Assembly (NCBI GenBank): GCA_031290435.1 | Contig: JAITNQ010000074.1 | Span: 1-35,500 of the forward strand | DNA length: 35,500 nucleotides | Direction of reading: 5' to 3' | Source of the DNA: Candidatus Symbiothrix sp. | Lineage (GTDB): Bacteria; Bacteroidota; Bacteroidia; Bacteroidales; Azobacteroidaceae | In this document: piece by piece, positions 9,829-19,806 of the stretch | Numbering within the stretch: position 1 is the first letter of the stretch | How the letters are laid out: each line of letters begins with the position of its first letter | Notes under the pieces: model-generated | The model's database searches: none | What the model saw: the letters and a program-made list of their open reading frames with translations, nothing else | What the model was told of the DNA's origin: nothing | Program-made: the position numbers and the translations under genes

Positions 9829-11175
9829 ATGAGAGCACTTCAAACTATAAAGAATATTTGGAAGATTGAGGATTTAAAGAGCAGAATTCTTTTAACCTTT
9901 CTTCTGATCGTTGTATTCCGTTTTTTAACGGTTATAACGCTTCCGGGTATTGACCCGCATTCATTAACGGCATTAGAGCAACAAACCTCAAGCGGTTTGA
10001 TGTCTCTGTTGGATATGTTTTCAGGTGGTGCGTTTTCCAATGCATCTATTGTTGCTTTGGGAATCATGCCCTATATATCGGCATCTATCGTAATCCAATT
10101 ATTAGCCATTGCAGTTCCTTATTTTCAAAAGTTACAGCGTGAAGGCGAAAGCGGAAGACGGAAAATCAATCAGTATACCCGTTATTTAACGGTAATTATT
10201 CTGATTTTCCAAGCCCCTGCTTATTTGATCAATATGAATGGTCAACTAAGGCAAGTTGCAGGTGCGGTAGTCCCTACAGGGCTGTGGTTTAATCTCAGTT
10301 CGACTATCATTCTGACTGCAGGCTCCATGTTTGTTCTTTGGTTAGGCGAAAGAATTACGGATAAAGGTGTTGGAAATGGCATCTCATTCATCATCATGGT
10401 TGGTATTTTGGCTCGTTTGCCACATGCTTTATTTCAGGAATTTGTATCAAGGATCAGTGAGCCGACCGGTGGTTTGATCATGTTCTTGGTGGAAATCATT
10501 TTCTTGTTGTTTGTTATTGCAGGTGCGATTTTGCTTGTTCAGGGAACAAGGCGAATACCGGTTCAATATGCAAAACAGATGGTAGGAAATAAACAATACG
10601 GCGGGGCGCGTCAATATATACCATTGAAAGTGAATGCGGCAAATGTAATGCCGATCATTTTTGCGCAAGCCATCATGTTTATCCCTATTTCCTTTTTGTC
10701 ATTCGGAGCTGCTCCGCCTGATGCATGGTATGCCAAATTGTTTGCACCCTTATCCGATCACCAAAGTTTTTGGTATAATTTCATATTTGCCGTCTTAATC
10801 ATTGCATTTACGTATTTTTATACGGCGATTACGATTAATCCCAAGCAAATGGCAGAAGATTTGAAACGGAACAACGGTTTTATTCCGGGCATTAAACCGG
10901 GTAAGAAAACCGCTGAATATATTGATGAGATCATGTCGAGAATAACTTTTCCGGGGTCCCTCTTTTTGGCAGCGGTAGCTATTTTGCCTGCTTTTGCCGG
11001 AAAATTAGGAATTCAGCAGGAGTTTGCCCAGTTTTTCGGAGGCACCTCTCTGTTGATCTTGGTTGGTGTTGTCTTAGATACACTGCAACAAGTGGAAAGT
11101 CATTTGTTGATGCGCCATTACGATGGCTTGCTGAAATCAGGTAGAATTAAAGGACGGCAAGGTTCGGCTTATTGA
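9829..11175 (+). CDS. secY: Preprotein translocase subunit SecY
   Basis: 448 aa multi-TM; GIMPYISASIVIQLL, GIKPGKKTAEYID motifs; position after rplO. Confidence 0.99.
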   Translation: MRALQTIKNIWKIEDLKSRILLTFLLIVVFRFLTVITLPGIDPHSLTALEQQTSSGLMSLLDMFSGGAFSNASIVALGIMPYISASIVIQLLAIAVPYFQKLQREGESGRRKINQYTRYLTVIILIFQAPAYLINMNGQLRQVAGAVVPTGLWFNLSSTIILTAGSMFVLWLGERITDKGVGNGISFIIMVGILARLPHALFQEFVSRISEPTGGLIMFLVEIIFLLFVIAGAILLVQGTRRIPVQYAKQMVGNKQYGGARQYIPLKVNAANVMPIIFAQAIMFIPISFLSFGAAPPDAWYAKLFAPLSDHQSFWYNFIFAVLIIAFTYFYTAITINPKQMAEDLKRNNGFIPGIKPGKKTAEYIDEIMSRITFPGSLFLAAVAILPAFAGKLGIQQEFAQFFGGTSLLILVGVVLDTLQQVESHLLMRHYDGLLKSGRIKGRQGSAY

Positions 11176-11177
11176 CA

Positions 11178-11951
11178 ATGATTTATCTAAAGACAGACGA
11201 AGAAATAGAATTGATGCGAGTAGCGAACCGGTTGGTCGGGGCTACCTTGGCTGAAGTGGCAAAACACATTGCCCCGGGAGTTGCGACGCTTCAATTAGAT
11301 AAAATAGCTGAAGAATTTATCTGCGATCATGGAGCGATTCCATTGTTCAAAGGATACAACGGATTTCCCAATGCGCTTTGCATTTCCGTAAATGAGCACG
11401 TAGTTCACGGGATACCGGGCGTATATGCCTTGAAAGAAGGCGATGTAGTTTCTGTCGACTGTGGTGCGAAGATCAATGGTTATTGCGGTGATTCGGCCTA
11501 CACTTTTGAAGTAGGAATCGTTGATCCGGAAGTAAAAAAATTGCTTCAAACCACTAAGGAGGCCTTATACGAAGGTATCAGCCAAGCAGTTGAAGGGAAA
11601 AGGGTAGGGGACGTCGGTCATGCTGTCCAGACCTATTGCGAAGCGAGAGGCTACAGTGTTGTCAGGGAATTGGTCGGACACGGAATCGGAAAAAACATGC
11701 ACGAGGATCCTGAAGTTCCCAATTATGGGAAAAGAGGCTACGGACCCTTGTTAAAAAGCGGTATGTGTATCGCCATAGAACCGATGATCAATCTGGGTAC
11801 GAAAAATGTAAAGTTCGAGAAAGACGGCTGGACGGTTCGTACAAGAGATAATAAACCATCCGCCCATTTTGAACATACGGTGGCTATCCGGCCGGGAAAA
11901 GCAGATATTTTATCAACGTTTGAATTGATAGATCAGGTTTTTAATAAGTAA
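11178..11951 (+). CDS. map: Methionine aminopeptidase, type I
   Basis: [57 protein letters not shown] at 11178 preferred over TTG at 11172. Confidence 0.98.
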   Translation: MIYLKTDEEIELMRVANRLVGATLAEVAKHIAPGVATLQLDKIAEEFICDHGAIPLFKGYNGFPNALCISVNEHVVHGIPGVYALKEGDVVSVDCGAKINGYCGDSAYTFEVGIVDPEVKKLLQTTKEALYEGISQAVEGKRVGDVGHAVQTYCEARGYSVVRELVGHGIGKNMHEDPEVPNYGKRGYGPLLKSGMCIAIEPMINLGTKNVKFEKDGWTVRTRDNKPSAHFEHTVAIRPGKADILSTFELIDQVFNK

Positions 11952-11955
11952 TAAT

Positions 11956-12174
11956 ATGGCTAAACAGTCAGCGATAGAACAAGATGGAGTCATTGTAGAA
12001 GCGTTGTCGAATGCAATGTTCCGGGTAGAGTTGGAAAATGGGCATGAAATTACGGCGCATATTTCAGGGAAGATGCGGATGCATTACATCAAGATTCTTC
12101 CGGGAGATAAAGTAAAAGTCGAAATGTCGCCTTATGATTTATCCAAAGGTAGAATTTCATTCAGGTATAAATAA
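11956..12174 (+). CDS. infA: Translation initiation factor IF-1
   Basis: 72 aa, [53 protein letters not shown]. Confidence 0.99.
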   Translation: MAKQSAIEQDGVIVEALSNAMFRVELENGHEITAHISGKMRMHYIKILPGDKVKVEMSPYDLSKGRISFRYK

Positions 12175-12195
12175 ATAAATAAAAAATATAAAGAA

Positions 12196-12312
12196 ATGAA
12201 AGTAAGAGCTTCAGTAAAAAAACGCACTCCCGATTCAAAAATCGTGCGGAGAAAAGGGCGTTTGTATGTGATCAATAAGAAAAACCCTAAATTTAAACAA
12301 CGTCAGGGATAA
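12196..12312 (+). CDS. rpmJ: 50S ribosomal protein L36, cysteine-free form (not in supplied ORF track)
   Basis: Read from sequence: [38 protein letters not shown]; 38 aa between infA and rpsM. Confidence 0.97.
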   Translation: MKVRASVKKRTPDSKIVRRKGRLYVINKKNPKFKQRQG

Positions 12313-12339
12313 GTTTTATTTTTGCTAAATTTTTAAAAA

Positions 12340-12720
12340 ATGGCTATAAGAATAGTAGGGGTAGATTTACCTCAAAACAAAAGAGGCGAAATTGCGTTGA
12401 CTTATATTTTCGGTATTGGTCGCAGTTCAGCCAACAAAATCCTGTCGCAAGCAGGAGTTGACAGAGATATCAAAGTGAAGGACTGGACGGATGAGCAGGC
12501 GGCTTCAGTGCGCGAAATCATTGGTCTCAGCTTCAAGGTAGAAGGGGATCTTCGTTCTGAGGTTCAGTTGAATATCAAACGATTGATGGATATAGGCGCT
12601 TATCGCGGCGTGCGTCATCGTATCGGACTACCCGTGAGAGGTCAAAGTACAAAAAACAATGCCCGCACCCGTAAGGGCAGAAAGAAAACGGTAGCTAATA
12701 AGAAAAAAGCAACTAAATAA
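12340..12720 (+). CDS. rpsM: 30S ribosomal protein S13
   Basis: [35 protein letters not shown]...[18 protein letters not shown]. Confidence 0.99.
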   Translation: MAIRIVGVDLPQNKRGEIALTYIFGIGRSSANKILSQAGVDRDIKVKDWTDEQAASVREIIGLSFKVEGDLRSEVQLNIKRLMDIGAYRGVRHRIGLPVRGQSTKNNARTRKGRKKTVANKKKATK

Positions 12721-12722
12721 TT

Positions 12723-13112
12723 ATGGCAAAGAAAACAGTCGCAGCTAAAAAAAGAGTCGTAAAAGTTGACGCTAACGGTCAATTGCACGTACACTCTTCG
12801 TTTAACAACATCATCGTTACCATCGCTAACAGCGAAGGGCAAGTTATTTCATGGTCTTCTGCCGGTAAGATGGGATTCAGAAGTTCGAAGAAAAATACAC
12901 CTTACGCAGCCCAAATGGCGGCGCAGGATTGTGCAAAAATTGCTTACGATTTGGGTTTACGAAGAGTAAAAGCGTATGTGAAAGGTCCCGGTAATGGCCG
13001 TGAGTCTGCCATCCGGACTATACATGGTGCCGGAATCGAAGTAACGGAAATCATAGACGTTACGCCCTTACCGCATAATGGATGTCGTCCTCCGAAGAGA
13101 AGAAGAGTTTAA
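12723..13112 (+). CDS. rpsK: 30S ribosomal protein S11
   Basis: [43 protein letters not shown]...[13 protein letters not shown]. Confidence 0.99.
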   Translation: MAKKTVAAKKRVVKVDANGQLHVHSSFNNIIVTIANSEGQVISWSSAGKMGFRSSKKNTPYAAQMAAQDCAKIAYDLGLRRVKAYVKGPGNGRESAIRTIHGAGIEVTEIIDVTPLPHNGCRPPKRRRV

Positions 13113-13133
13113 TTAAATTTTAAAATAGAAAAA

Positions 13134-13739
13134 ATGGCAAGATATACTGGACCAAAAACAAAGATCGCACGTAAATTCGGCGAGCCTATTTTCGGACCGG
13201 ATAAAGTTCTGAGTAAAAAGAACTATCCTCCGGGACAACACGGTAATGGGAGAAAGAAAAAAACGTCAGAATACGGTATCCAATTACGCGAAAAACAAAA
13301 AGCGAAATATACCTACGGCGTTCTGGAAAAGCAATTCCGCAATATGTTTGAAAAAGCTTCCCGTTCGAAAGGAATCACCGGTGAAGTGCTTCTTCAATTG
13401 CTGGAATCCCGTTTGGATAATATAGCTTATCGTATGGGCTTGGCGAAAACAAGGGCCGGCGCACGCCAATTGGTGTCGCACCGTCATATCGTGGTAGATG
13501 GGAAAGTTGTGAATATTCCTTCTTATACCGTAAAACCCGGACAAATTGTCGGCGTTCGCGAAAAGGCCAAATCCTTAGAAGTTATCCTTGATAGCGTTTC
13601 CGGATTTAATCATAGTAAATACCCTTGGATAGAGTGGGATCAACCTTCGGCGAGTGCAAAATTTTTGCATATCCCCGACAGGTCTGATATTCCAGAAAAT
13701 ATTAAAGAGCAATTAATTGTAGAGTTATATTCTAAATAA
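13134..13739 (+). CDS. rpsD: 30S ribosomal protein S4
   Basis: [64 protein letters not shown]. Confidence 0.99.
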   Translation: MARYTGPKTKIARKFGEPIFGPDKVLSKKNYPPGQHGNGRKKKTSEYGIQLREKQKAKYTYGVLEKQFRNMFEKASRSKGITGEVLLQLLESRLDNIAYRMGLAKTRAGARQLVSHRHIVVDGKVVNIPSYTVKPGQIVGVREKAKSLEVILDSVSGFNHSKYPWIEWDQPSASAKFLHIPDRSDIPENIKEQLIVELYSK

Positions 13740-13749
13740 AAACTTCAGA

Positions 13750-14745
13750 ATGGCGATACTAACATTTCAAAAACCCGATAAAGTACTAATGTTGGAAGCG
13801 GACAACAATTACGGGAAATTTGAATTCCGTCCGTTGGAGCCCGGCTATGGAATTACTATCGGTAATTCGCTTCGTCGTATTCTTTTATCATCACTCGAAG
13901 GCTTTGCGATTACTTCCATCCGGATTGATGGGGTTGAGCATGAATTTTCTACAATTCCAGGCGTAATTGAGGATATCACAAACATCATTCTTAATCTCAA
14001 AAGAGTACGTTTTAAACAGATTATCAAAACGATAGAGAATGAGAAAATTAGTATTTTTGTGTCGGGAGCAGATACATTCAAAGCCGGAGATATTGGAAAA
14101 TATTTAGCCGGATTTGACATATTGAATCCTGATTTGGTCATTTGCAATTTAGATAAAACGGCCGGTTTCAATATTGAAATGACGATTGATAGAGGTCGTG
14201 GTTATGTGCCGGCAGAAGAAAATCGGAAAGAATCCGATTTGATCAATCAAATCGCAATTGATTCAATTTTCACACCCATTCGCAATGTAAAATATACGAT
14301 TGAAAATTTCCGTGTTGAACAAAAGACTGATTATGAAAAGTTGATTTTTGAGATTTCTACTGATGGCTCTATTCATCCTAAGGAAGCTTTGAAAGAAGCC
14401 GCACGTATACTGATTCACCACTTTATGCTATTCTCTGATGATAAAATTCATTTGGAACAAGCGCATACGGAAGTGAATGAGGAATTTGATGAAGATGCTT
14501 TACACATGCGTCAGTTATTGAAATCCAAATTGGCCGACATGAATCTCTCCGTCCGTGCATTAAATTGTTTAAAAGCGGCAGATGTGGAAACTTTAGGCGA
14601 ATTGGTCAAATACCAAAAAAATGATTTGTTGAAATTTCGTAATTTTGGTAAGAAATCTTTGACCGAGTTAGATGATTTGTTAGATAATCTGAAGCTTAAC
14701 TTTGGGATGGATATCACGAAATATAAATTAGATAAAGATAATTAA
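13750..14745 (+). CDS. rpoA: DNA-directed RNA polymerase subunit alpha
   Basis: [44 protein letters not shown]-terminal domain [16 protein letters not shown]. Confidence 0.99.
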   Translation: MAILTFQKPDKVLMLEADNNYGKFEFRPLEPGYGITIGNSLRRILLSSLEGFAITSIRIDGVEHEFSTIPGVIEDITNIILNLKRVRFKQIIKTIENEKISIFVSGADTFKAGDIGKYLAGFDILNPDLVICNLDKTAGFNIEMTIDRGRGYVPAEENRKESDLINQIAIDSIFTPIRNVKYTIENFRVEQKTDYEKLIFEISTDGSIHPKEALKEAARILIHHFMLFSDDKIHLEQAHTEVNEEFDEDALHMRQLLKSKLADMNLSVRALNCLKAADVETLGELVKYQKNDLLKFRNFGKKSLTELDDLLDNLKLNFGMDITKYKLDKDN

Positions 14746-14746
14746 A

Positions 14747-15376
14747 ATGAGACATAACAATAAAATCAATCATTTAGGTCGTACACATTCCCATAGGGAA
14801 GCTATGTTATCGAATATGGCTGTTTCTTTGATTACACACAAAAGGATTTTTACGACCTTGGCCAAGGCAAAAGAACTTCGTAAATATGTGGAACCGCTTA
14901 TCACGAAAAGTAAAGACGATACCACTCATTCGCGTCGTGTCGTATTCAGTAATTTGCGTGATAAATACGCCGTAACCGAATTGTTCAAAGACGTTTCCCA
15001 AAAAATCGGAGACCGCCCGGGCGGTTATACCCGGATTATCAAGACAGGTAACCGTTTGGGAGACAATGCATCCATGTGTTTCATAGAATTGGTGGATTAC
15101 AATGAGCTGATGTTGAAAGACAAAAAAGCGCCGACAAAAGCCAAGACTCGCCGTTCGAGAAGAAAAGCAGATGATGTAACGCCGGACGTTGAGCTGAAGA
15201 CGACCAATCAAAAAGCAATAAAGGTAGAAACTCCGCTTGAAGAATCTGTAGCTGAAGTGCAAGCAGAAATTCCGGCAGTTGAAGCAGAAATAGTAGCAGA
15301 GGTTCCGGCAGCTGAAACAACAGAAGCGCCTGTATCAGAAACTGCAACAGAAGACGAGGCTCCCAAAGAAGCCTGA
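14747..15376 (+). CDS. rplQ: 50S ribosomal protein L17 with acidic Glu/Ala-rich C-terminal extension
   Basis: [53 protein letters not shown]; tail [42 protein letters not shown]. Confidence 0.98.
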   Translation: MRHNNKINHLGRTHSHREAMLSNMAVSLITHKRIFTTLAKAKELRKYVEPLITKSKDDTTHSRRVVFSNLRDKYAVTELFKDVSQKIGDRPGGYTRIIKTGNRLGDNASMCFIELVDYNELMLKDKKAPTKAKTRRSRRKADDVTPDVELKTTNQKAIKVETPLEESVAEVQAEIPAVEAEIVAEVPAAETTEAPVSETATEDEAPKEA

Positions 15377-15404
15377 TTTTCGGACAACACGATAATTACG
15401 AACT

Positions 15405-15440
15405 CGATTCAAAAATGCCTGAAACAGGACTTTTGAATCG
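15405..15440. terminator. Bidirectional hairpin between convergent rplQ and the C26-M19 gene
   Basis: CGATTCAAAA ... TTTTGAATCG 10-bp perfect inverted repeat with inner CCTG-aaa-CAGG. Confidence 0.75.
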
Positions 15441-15450
15441 GGTTTGTCGT

Positions 15451-17133
15451 TTATATCTCTTTTTTCACCGCCTCCATCACGCGTATCAGGTTGCCACCCC
15501 AAATTTTGGCAATGTCTTCGTCGGAATAGCCCCGCCGGAGTAGTTCTAAGGTAATTTGAGGCGCTTCGCTTGCATTTTGTGCACCCGGGATTCCTCCGTC
15601 TCCGTCGAAATCCGTGCCGATGCCGACATAGTCGACACCCACCGTTTTTACTACATAATCAATGTGGTCGATAGCATCTTTCAGCTTGGCTTGTCCGTCT
15701 TTTTTAAGAAAACCTTTGTAAAAACAAATCTGGATGAGACCTCCTTTGGCGGCGATCGCTTTCATCAGTTTGTCGGAAATGTTGCGTGGATGGTTGCATA
15801 GCGCTTTCACGGAAGAATGGGAAGCTATCACCGGATATTGACTGATTTCCAACACATCGAAAGATGTTTTTTCGGAAGTATGGGAAATATCGACCATGAT
15901 TCCCAGCCGGTTCATTTCGTGTACTACCTCCCGGCCAAATTCACTTAAACCTTTGTGTTCTCTGTTTCCGCGATTGGAATCGCAGATGTCGTTGTCGCCG
16001 TTGTGTGACAACGTGATGTATTTGACGCCCATCCGGGCGAAATGTTCCACATTCCGGATGTCTTTGCCGATGGCATAGCCGTTTTCGATACCGATAAAAA
16101 TTGTTTTTTTGCCTTCTGCCTTGTTCTTTTTCAACTCTTCTACGGAATTAGCAACGGCGACAAGGTCTTTGTTCTTTTCTGCTTGTTGTTTGATTTGATT
16201 AATGATGGAAACCGCCTTGTCAAATGCTTTCTGCGAAGCTGCCGCCGTCCTTGCTCCCTGCGGCAGATAAGCCACCATAAAGACTGCATCCAACATGCCT
16301 TCCTGCATCTTGGGAATATCGACCTTGGTTTGTTTATTTTTCTTCCCAATGTCAATGCCTTGGGGAAAAAACATTGGTGTATCGCAATGAGAATCAATTG
16401 TATATATTTTTTTGTGCAAGGCTTTGGCTTTGTTGAATAAGTCGGCCTCATTCACTAAATATTTAATTGTGTCTATCATAAACTGATCCCCAGCCATCGC
16501 CATATTTTCCGGATGCCACTGAACGCCCAGGATGGCTTTGCTCTCGGCCGATTCAATGGCTTCAATCACGCCGTCGTCTGCTTCGGCAATTACTTCAAAT
16601 TCCGGGGCGACTACCTTAATCGCCTGATGATGAAATGAATTTACTTTGATGCTTTTTCCTCCGGAAAGTTTATGGAGTGTCGAATGAGGTGCAATATGGA
16701 CGGCATGTGTGGCGATTTCGCGTTCTTCTTCCTGACTGTGCCGGATGTTTGAAGCCGGTAGCTGTGCCGGTATGTCTTGAATCAGGTTCCCGCCAAAAGC
16801 AACGTTAAGCAGTTGTTGGCCGCGGCAAATTCCCATGATAGGGATTTGTCGCGCCGCAGTCATTCGCACCAGTTCGATTTCATAACGGTCGCGTTCCAAG
16901 TCGTAATCCGTTACGGTCGGATGCAGTTCTTCGTTAAATAAAGGCGCGTAGATATCGCCTCCGCCGGAAAGGAGCAAACCATCAATATGGTTTATGATTT
17001 CTTCAAGGACGGATTGATCCGTTGTCAACGGAATTAAAACAGGACTCCCTCCAGCTTTGACAACAGCGTTCACATACGCGTCTGTAATGCGGGATGTCCC
17101 GTCTTTATGATTGACTGATAAGCCAATAATCAT
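15451..17133 (-). CDS. Fusion: N-terminal gamma-glutamyl hydrolase/PuuD-like class I GATase (peptidase C26) + C-terminal membrane dipeptidase-type (peptidase M19) domain
   Basis: N-half: MGICRGQQLLNVAFGGNLIQDIP nucleophile elbow and GVQWHPE; C-half: IDSHCDTP, GIENGYAI, DISHTSEK, ASHSSVKALCNHPRNISD, GIGTDFDG. ATG at 17133 preferred over upstream start at 17166. Confidence 0.93.
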   Translation of the reverse strand: MIIGLSVNHKDGTSRITDAYVNAVVKAGGSPVLIPLTTDQSVLEEIINHIDGLLLSGGGDIYAPLFNEELHPTVTDYDLERDRYEIELVRMTAARQIPIMGICRGQQLLNVAFGGNLIQDIPAQLPASNIRHSQEEEREIATHAVHIAPHSTLHKLSGGKSIKVNSFHHQAIKVVAPEFEVIAEADDGVIEAIESAESKAILGVQWHPENMAMAGDQFMIDTIKYLVNEADLFNKAKALHKKIYTIDSHCDTPMFFPQGIDIGKKNKQTKVDIPKMQEGMLDAVFMVAYLPQGARTAAASQKAFDKAVSIINQIKQQAEKNKDLVAVANSVEELKKNKAEGKKTIFIGIENGYAIGKDIRNVEHFARMGVKYITLSHNGDNDICDSNRGNREHKGLSEFGREVVHEMNRLGIMVDISHTSEKTSFDVLEISQYPVIASHSSVKALCNHPRNISDKLMKAIAAKGGLIQICFYKGFLKKDGQAKLKDAIDHIDYVVKTVGVDYVGIGTDFDGDGGIPGAQNASEAPQITLELLRRGYSDEDIAKIWGGNLIRVMEAVKKEI

Positions 17134-17169
17134 ATTGAGTACAAGTGTTAATGCGTGTAATAACATTTA

Positions 17170-17177
17170 CAAAGGTA
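17170..17177 (-). promoter_or_regulatory. -7 element TAccTTTG for the C26-M19 gene
   Basis: Reverse complement of CAAAGGTA; 37 nt upstream of ATG at 17133. Confidence 0.55.
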
Positions 17178-17242
17178 AAGTAAATTTCAGGAAAAAACAA
17201 ACCTTTATTGATACAAAACTTGCAAAAATCATTGATTTTGTT

Positions 17243-17250
17243 TACTTTTG
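17243..17250 (+). promoter_or_regulatory. -7 element TActTTTG for the DUF5686 gene
   Basis: tttgttTACTTTTGCaggc, TAnnTTTG consensus; TTG present about 20 nt upstream (17219-17222). Confidence 0.6.
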
Positions 17251-17262
17251 CAGGCATTAAAC

Positions 17263-19764
17263 ATGGACAATAGGTTGATAATACTCTTTGCTGTTTGTCT
17301 GTTCTTTTCAGCTTCAGCGTTTTCCCAGAGCCTGAACGGTAAAATAACAGACGTCTCCGGACGTCCGATCCCTTCCGCTTCGGTTTATATCCAAGAGACA
17401 AAACAAGGTTTGATAGGCAATTCGGAAGGAGAATTTCAAATCAAGCTGTTGCCCGGTAACTATCATCTTGCGTTTCGGTGCCTTGGCTTTGAGTCTGTCG
17501 AAAAGGAAATTACGGTCGGAGATGTGGATTTGAAAATCAGCGTTACACTCCCGGAAAAAATAATCCTGTTGGCAGAGGTAACTGTGGAAATGGGAGAAGA
17601 TCCGGCTTATGCCATTATGCGAAAAGCCATTGAAAATGCCCCTTACTATCGGTCCGCGATAAAAGCATTGACTTATGAGACTTACAGCAAAGGTTCCGGA
17701 AAATTTACGGGACAGTCTGCCTTGATAGAATTCATTGCCAAAAAAGCCGGAGAAGACCTGAATGTGTATAAGGATAAAGTTTTCATGCAGGAATCTGTCA
17801 GCGAAATAAAATATACAGAACCAGACAATTATGAACAGAAAGTACTGGCTTTTTCTACTACCTTTCCCGATGAAAACGACCCCAATAATGCAATGGGCAC
17901 CAAAATCATAGGGCTTTCCTTGTATCAACCCATAGTATTTGGAAGCGTAGTTTCTCCCTTGAATCCCCAATCTTTTTCCTATTACCGGTTCCGGTATGAA
18001 GAATGTGAAGAAGAAGACGGCCGGATTATTAATAAAATTCGCATCATTCCCAAAGTAAAAGACCGTCGGCTGATGGAAGGGGTTATTTATATTGCAGACG
18101 AAGAATGGAATGTCAGGTATGCCGATTTTACGGTTCATCACCTCATGGGGCAGACCAATCGTTACCGCTTCAATTACCATCAGGTACTTGAAAATATCTA
18201 TTTGGTAACTACTTATGAATGTGATGTTACAGTTGGCCTGATGGGAATGCAGTTACAAGCAGGTTTTTTACATTCCATCCGCTATACTGATATTCAAATT
18301 GATGATTCTCTGATAGCGCTTGCAGGCAATCAGAAAAAAAACGAAAAGAAAAAGGAGAAAAAGAGCCTTGAAATCAAACGAAATGCAGGTATAAAGAAGG
18401 ACATTGATACTTTGGCCGTAAAACGGGATTCTGCTTATTGGGTCAAAGTCAGAACGGTTCCGTTAAATACAGAAGAAATAAGCAGTTATGTTCGGAAAGA
18501 CACCATGCAGGCCTATGTAGATTCGATCAACAATGCCCGGGTAAATCCGAAATTTTCTTTTTCCAACCTGATTTTCGGAGGCAAATTGGGGAATGACAGC
18601 ACTGCTTTTGTGCGTTTCAGCTATTCCGGATTAAAAGAGATTTTTAGGGAATACAATTTTGTAGACGGGCTTTGGTTGGGGCAATCTTTAGGATTTGATT
18701 TCAAGAAAGGGAAAAACAGCGGCTTGAGAATAAACCCAGCGGTTCATTGGGCGAGCGCACGCAAAACCATCATGTGGAAAACGGATATTTTCTACGATTA
18801 TGCACCTGAAAAATTGGGCATAGCATATCTTTCGGCAGGAAAAACTTCTCAGGATTTCAGCGGAAGCCATGGCGTAGAACGCTTTTTGAATGCTGCATAT
18901 TCTTTGTTGGGAGGGAAAAATTACGCCAAACTATATGAAAGGACATTTGCAGAAGCGGTAAATCGTATTGACATAGCCAACGGCTTGAATCTACGGCTCG
19001 GATTGCAATACGCCAAGCGTGCATACACAGGCAACCACACTACATGGAATTTCTTCGGGATAAAAGACAAGTACACGCCCAATTTGCCCGATTATTCCGC
19101 CCCCTTGACCATTTCCCATTCCGATTTGGCGGAATTCGTTGTGCATTTGGAATATACACCTGAATATTATTATGAGCTGAATAAGGGGAAAAAACACTAT
19201 GTTCGTACGAAATATCCGACAATATGGGCTACATATAAACAAGGATTCGATGGCGGAATCGGCGATAATTATTCGAGGTATTCGGTTTTGTCGGCAGGTA
19301 TTCTACAGGAAATAAAATCAGGAATTTTTGACCGTTTTAATTATACGTTGATGGCTGGGAAATATTTCAACAAAAATCCCTTCAATTATATAGATTACAA
19401 GCATTTCGATACGAATGGAGATTTGTTGCTGAGCTTTAATTTCACCGACCAATCTTATGCTTTGCTACCTTTCTACGTTTATTCGACAAACAAAGAATGG
19501 CTTCAGGCTTTTGTCAATTACAAGACCGACTACCTGTTACTGAAACGCTTACCTTTTTTTCAGGGAAAATTATTCAACGAAGGTTTACAGGCTAAATTCC
19601 TGCACACGTCCGACAAGGAATATTATTCCGAATGGGCTTATTCGATTGAAATTTTAGCCGGTATTGGATTGTCGGGCGGTGTGTTTGTCGCTTTCGATAC
19701 CTTCAAATACAACGGTTTCGGTATAAAATTATCCACTCCGCTTTTAGGGAGGCTGATAAATTAA
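17263..19764 (+). CDS. CarboxypepD_reg-like/DUF5686-type outer-membrane protein
   Basis: Signal peptide MDNRLIILFAVCLFFSASAFSQ; N-terminal GKITDVSGRPIPSASVYIQETKQGLIGNSEGEFQIKL carboxypeptidase-regulatory-like domain; long beta-rich C-terminus. ORF-track start 17248 is a TTG inside the promoter. Confidence 0.85.
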   Translation: MDNRLIILFAVCLFFSASAFSQSLNGKITDVSGRPIPSASVYIQETKQGLIGNSEGEFQIKLLPGNYHLAFRCLGFESVEKEITVGDVDLKISVTLPEKIILLAEVTVEMGEDPAYAIMRKAIENAPYYRSAIKALTYETYSKGSGKFTGQSALIEFIAKKAGEDLNVYKDKVFMQESVSEIKYTEPDNYEQKVLAFSTTFPDENDPNNAMGTKIIGLSLYQPIVFGSVVSPLNPQSFSYYRFRYEECEEEDGRIINKIRIIPKVKDRRLMEGVIYIADEEWNVRYADFTVHHLMGQTNRYRFNYHQVLENIYLVTTYECDVTVGLMGMQLQAGFLHSIRYTDIQIDDSLIALAGNQKKNEKKKEKKSLEIKRNAGIKKDIDTLAVKRDSAYWVKVRTVPLNTEEISSYVRKDTMQAYVDSINNARVNPKFSFSNLIFGGKLGNDSTAFVRFSYSGLKEIFREYNFVDGLWLGQSLGFDFKKGKNSGLRINPAVHWASARKTIMWKTDIFYDYAPEKLGIAYLSAGKTSQDFSGSHGVERFLNAAYSLLGGKNYAKLYERTFAEAVNRIDIANGLNLRLGLQYAKRAYTGNHTTWNFFGIKDKYTPNLPDYSAPLTISHSDLAEFVVHLEYTPEYYYELNKGKKHYVRTKYPTIWATYKQGFDGGIGDNYSRYSVLSAGILQEIKSGIFDRFNYTLMAGKYFNKNPFNYIDYKHFDTNGDLLLSFNFTDQSYALLPFYVYSTNKEWLQAFVNYKTDYLLLKRLPFFQGKLFNEGLQAKFLHTSDKEYYSEWAYSIEILAGIGLSGGVFVAFDTFKYNGFGIKLSTPLLGRLIN

Positions 19765-19806
19765 ATCGGCGCCTCATTATTTAATCGAAAGACCGGATGC
19801 CGATTT
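19763..19806. terminator. Possible hairpin AAATCGGC ... GCCGATTT between convergent genes
   Basis: 8-bp inverted repeat with about 28-nt loop spanning the end of both genes; weak because of the large loop. Confidence 0.4.

Noticed and set aside
12766-12969. 67-aa + strand ORF in alternate frame of rpsK
   Set aside because: Out-of-frame overlap with S11; no support.
17314-18180. 288-aa minus-strand ORF antisense to the DUF5686 gene
   Set aside because: Fully inside a well-supported CDS on the other strand; no recognisable domain.
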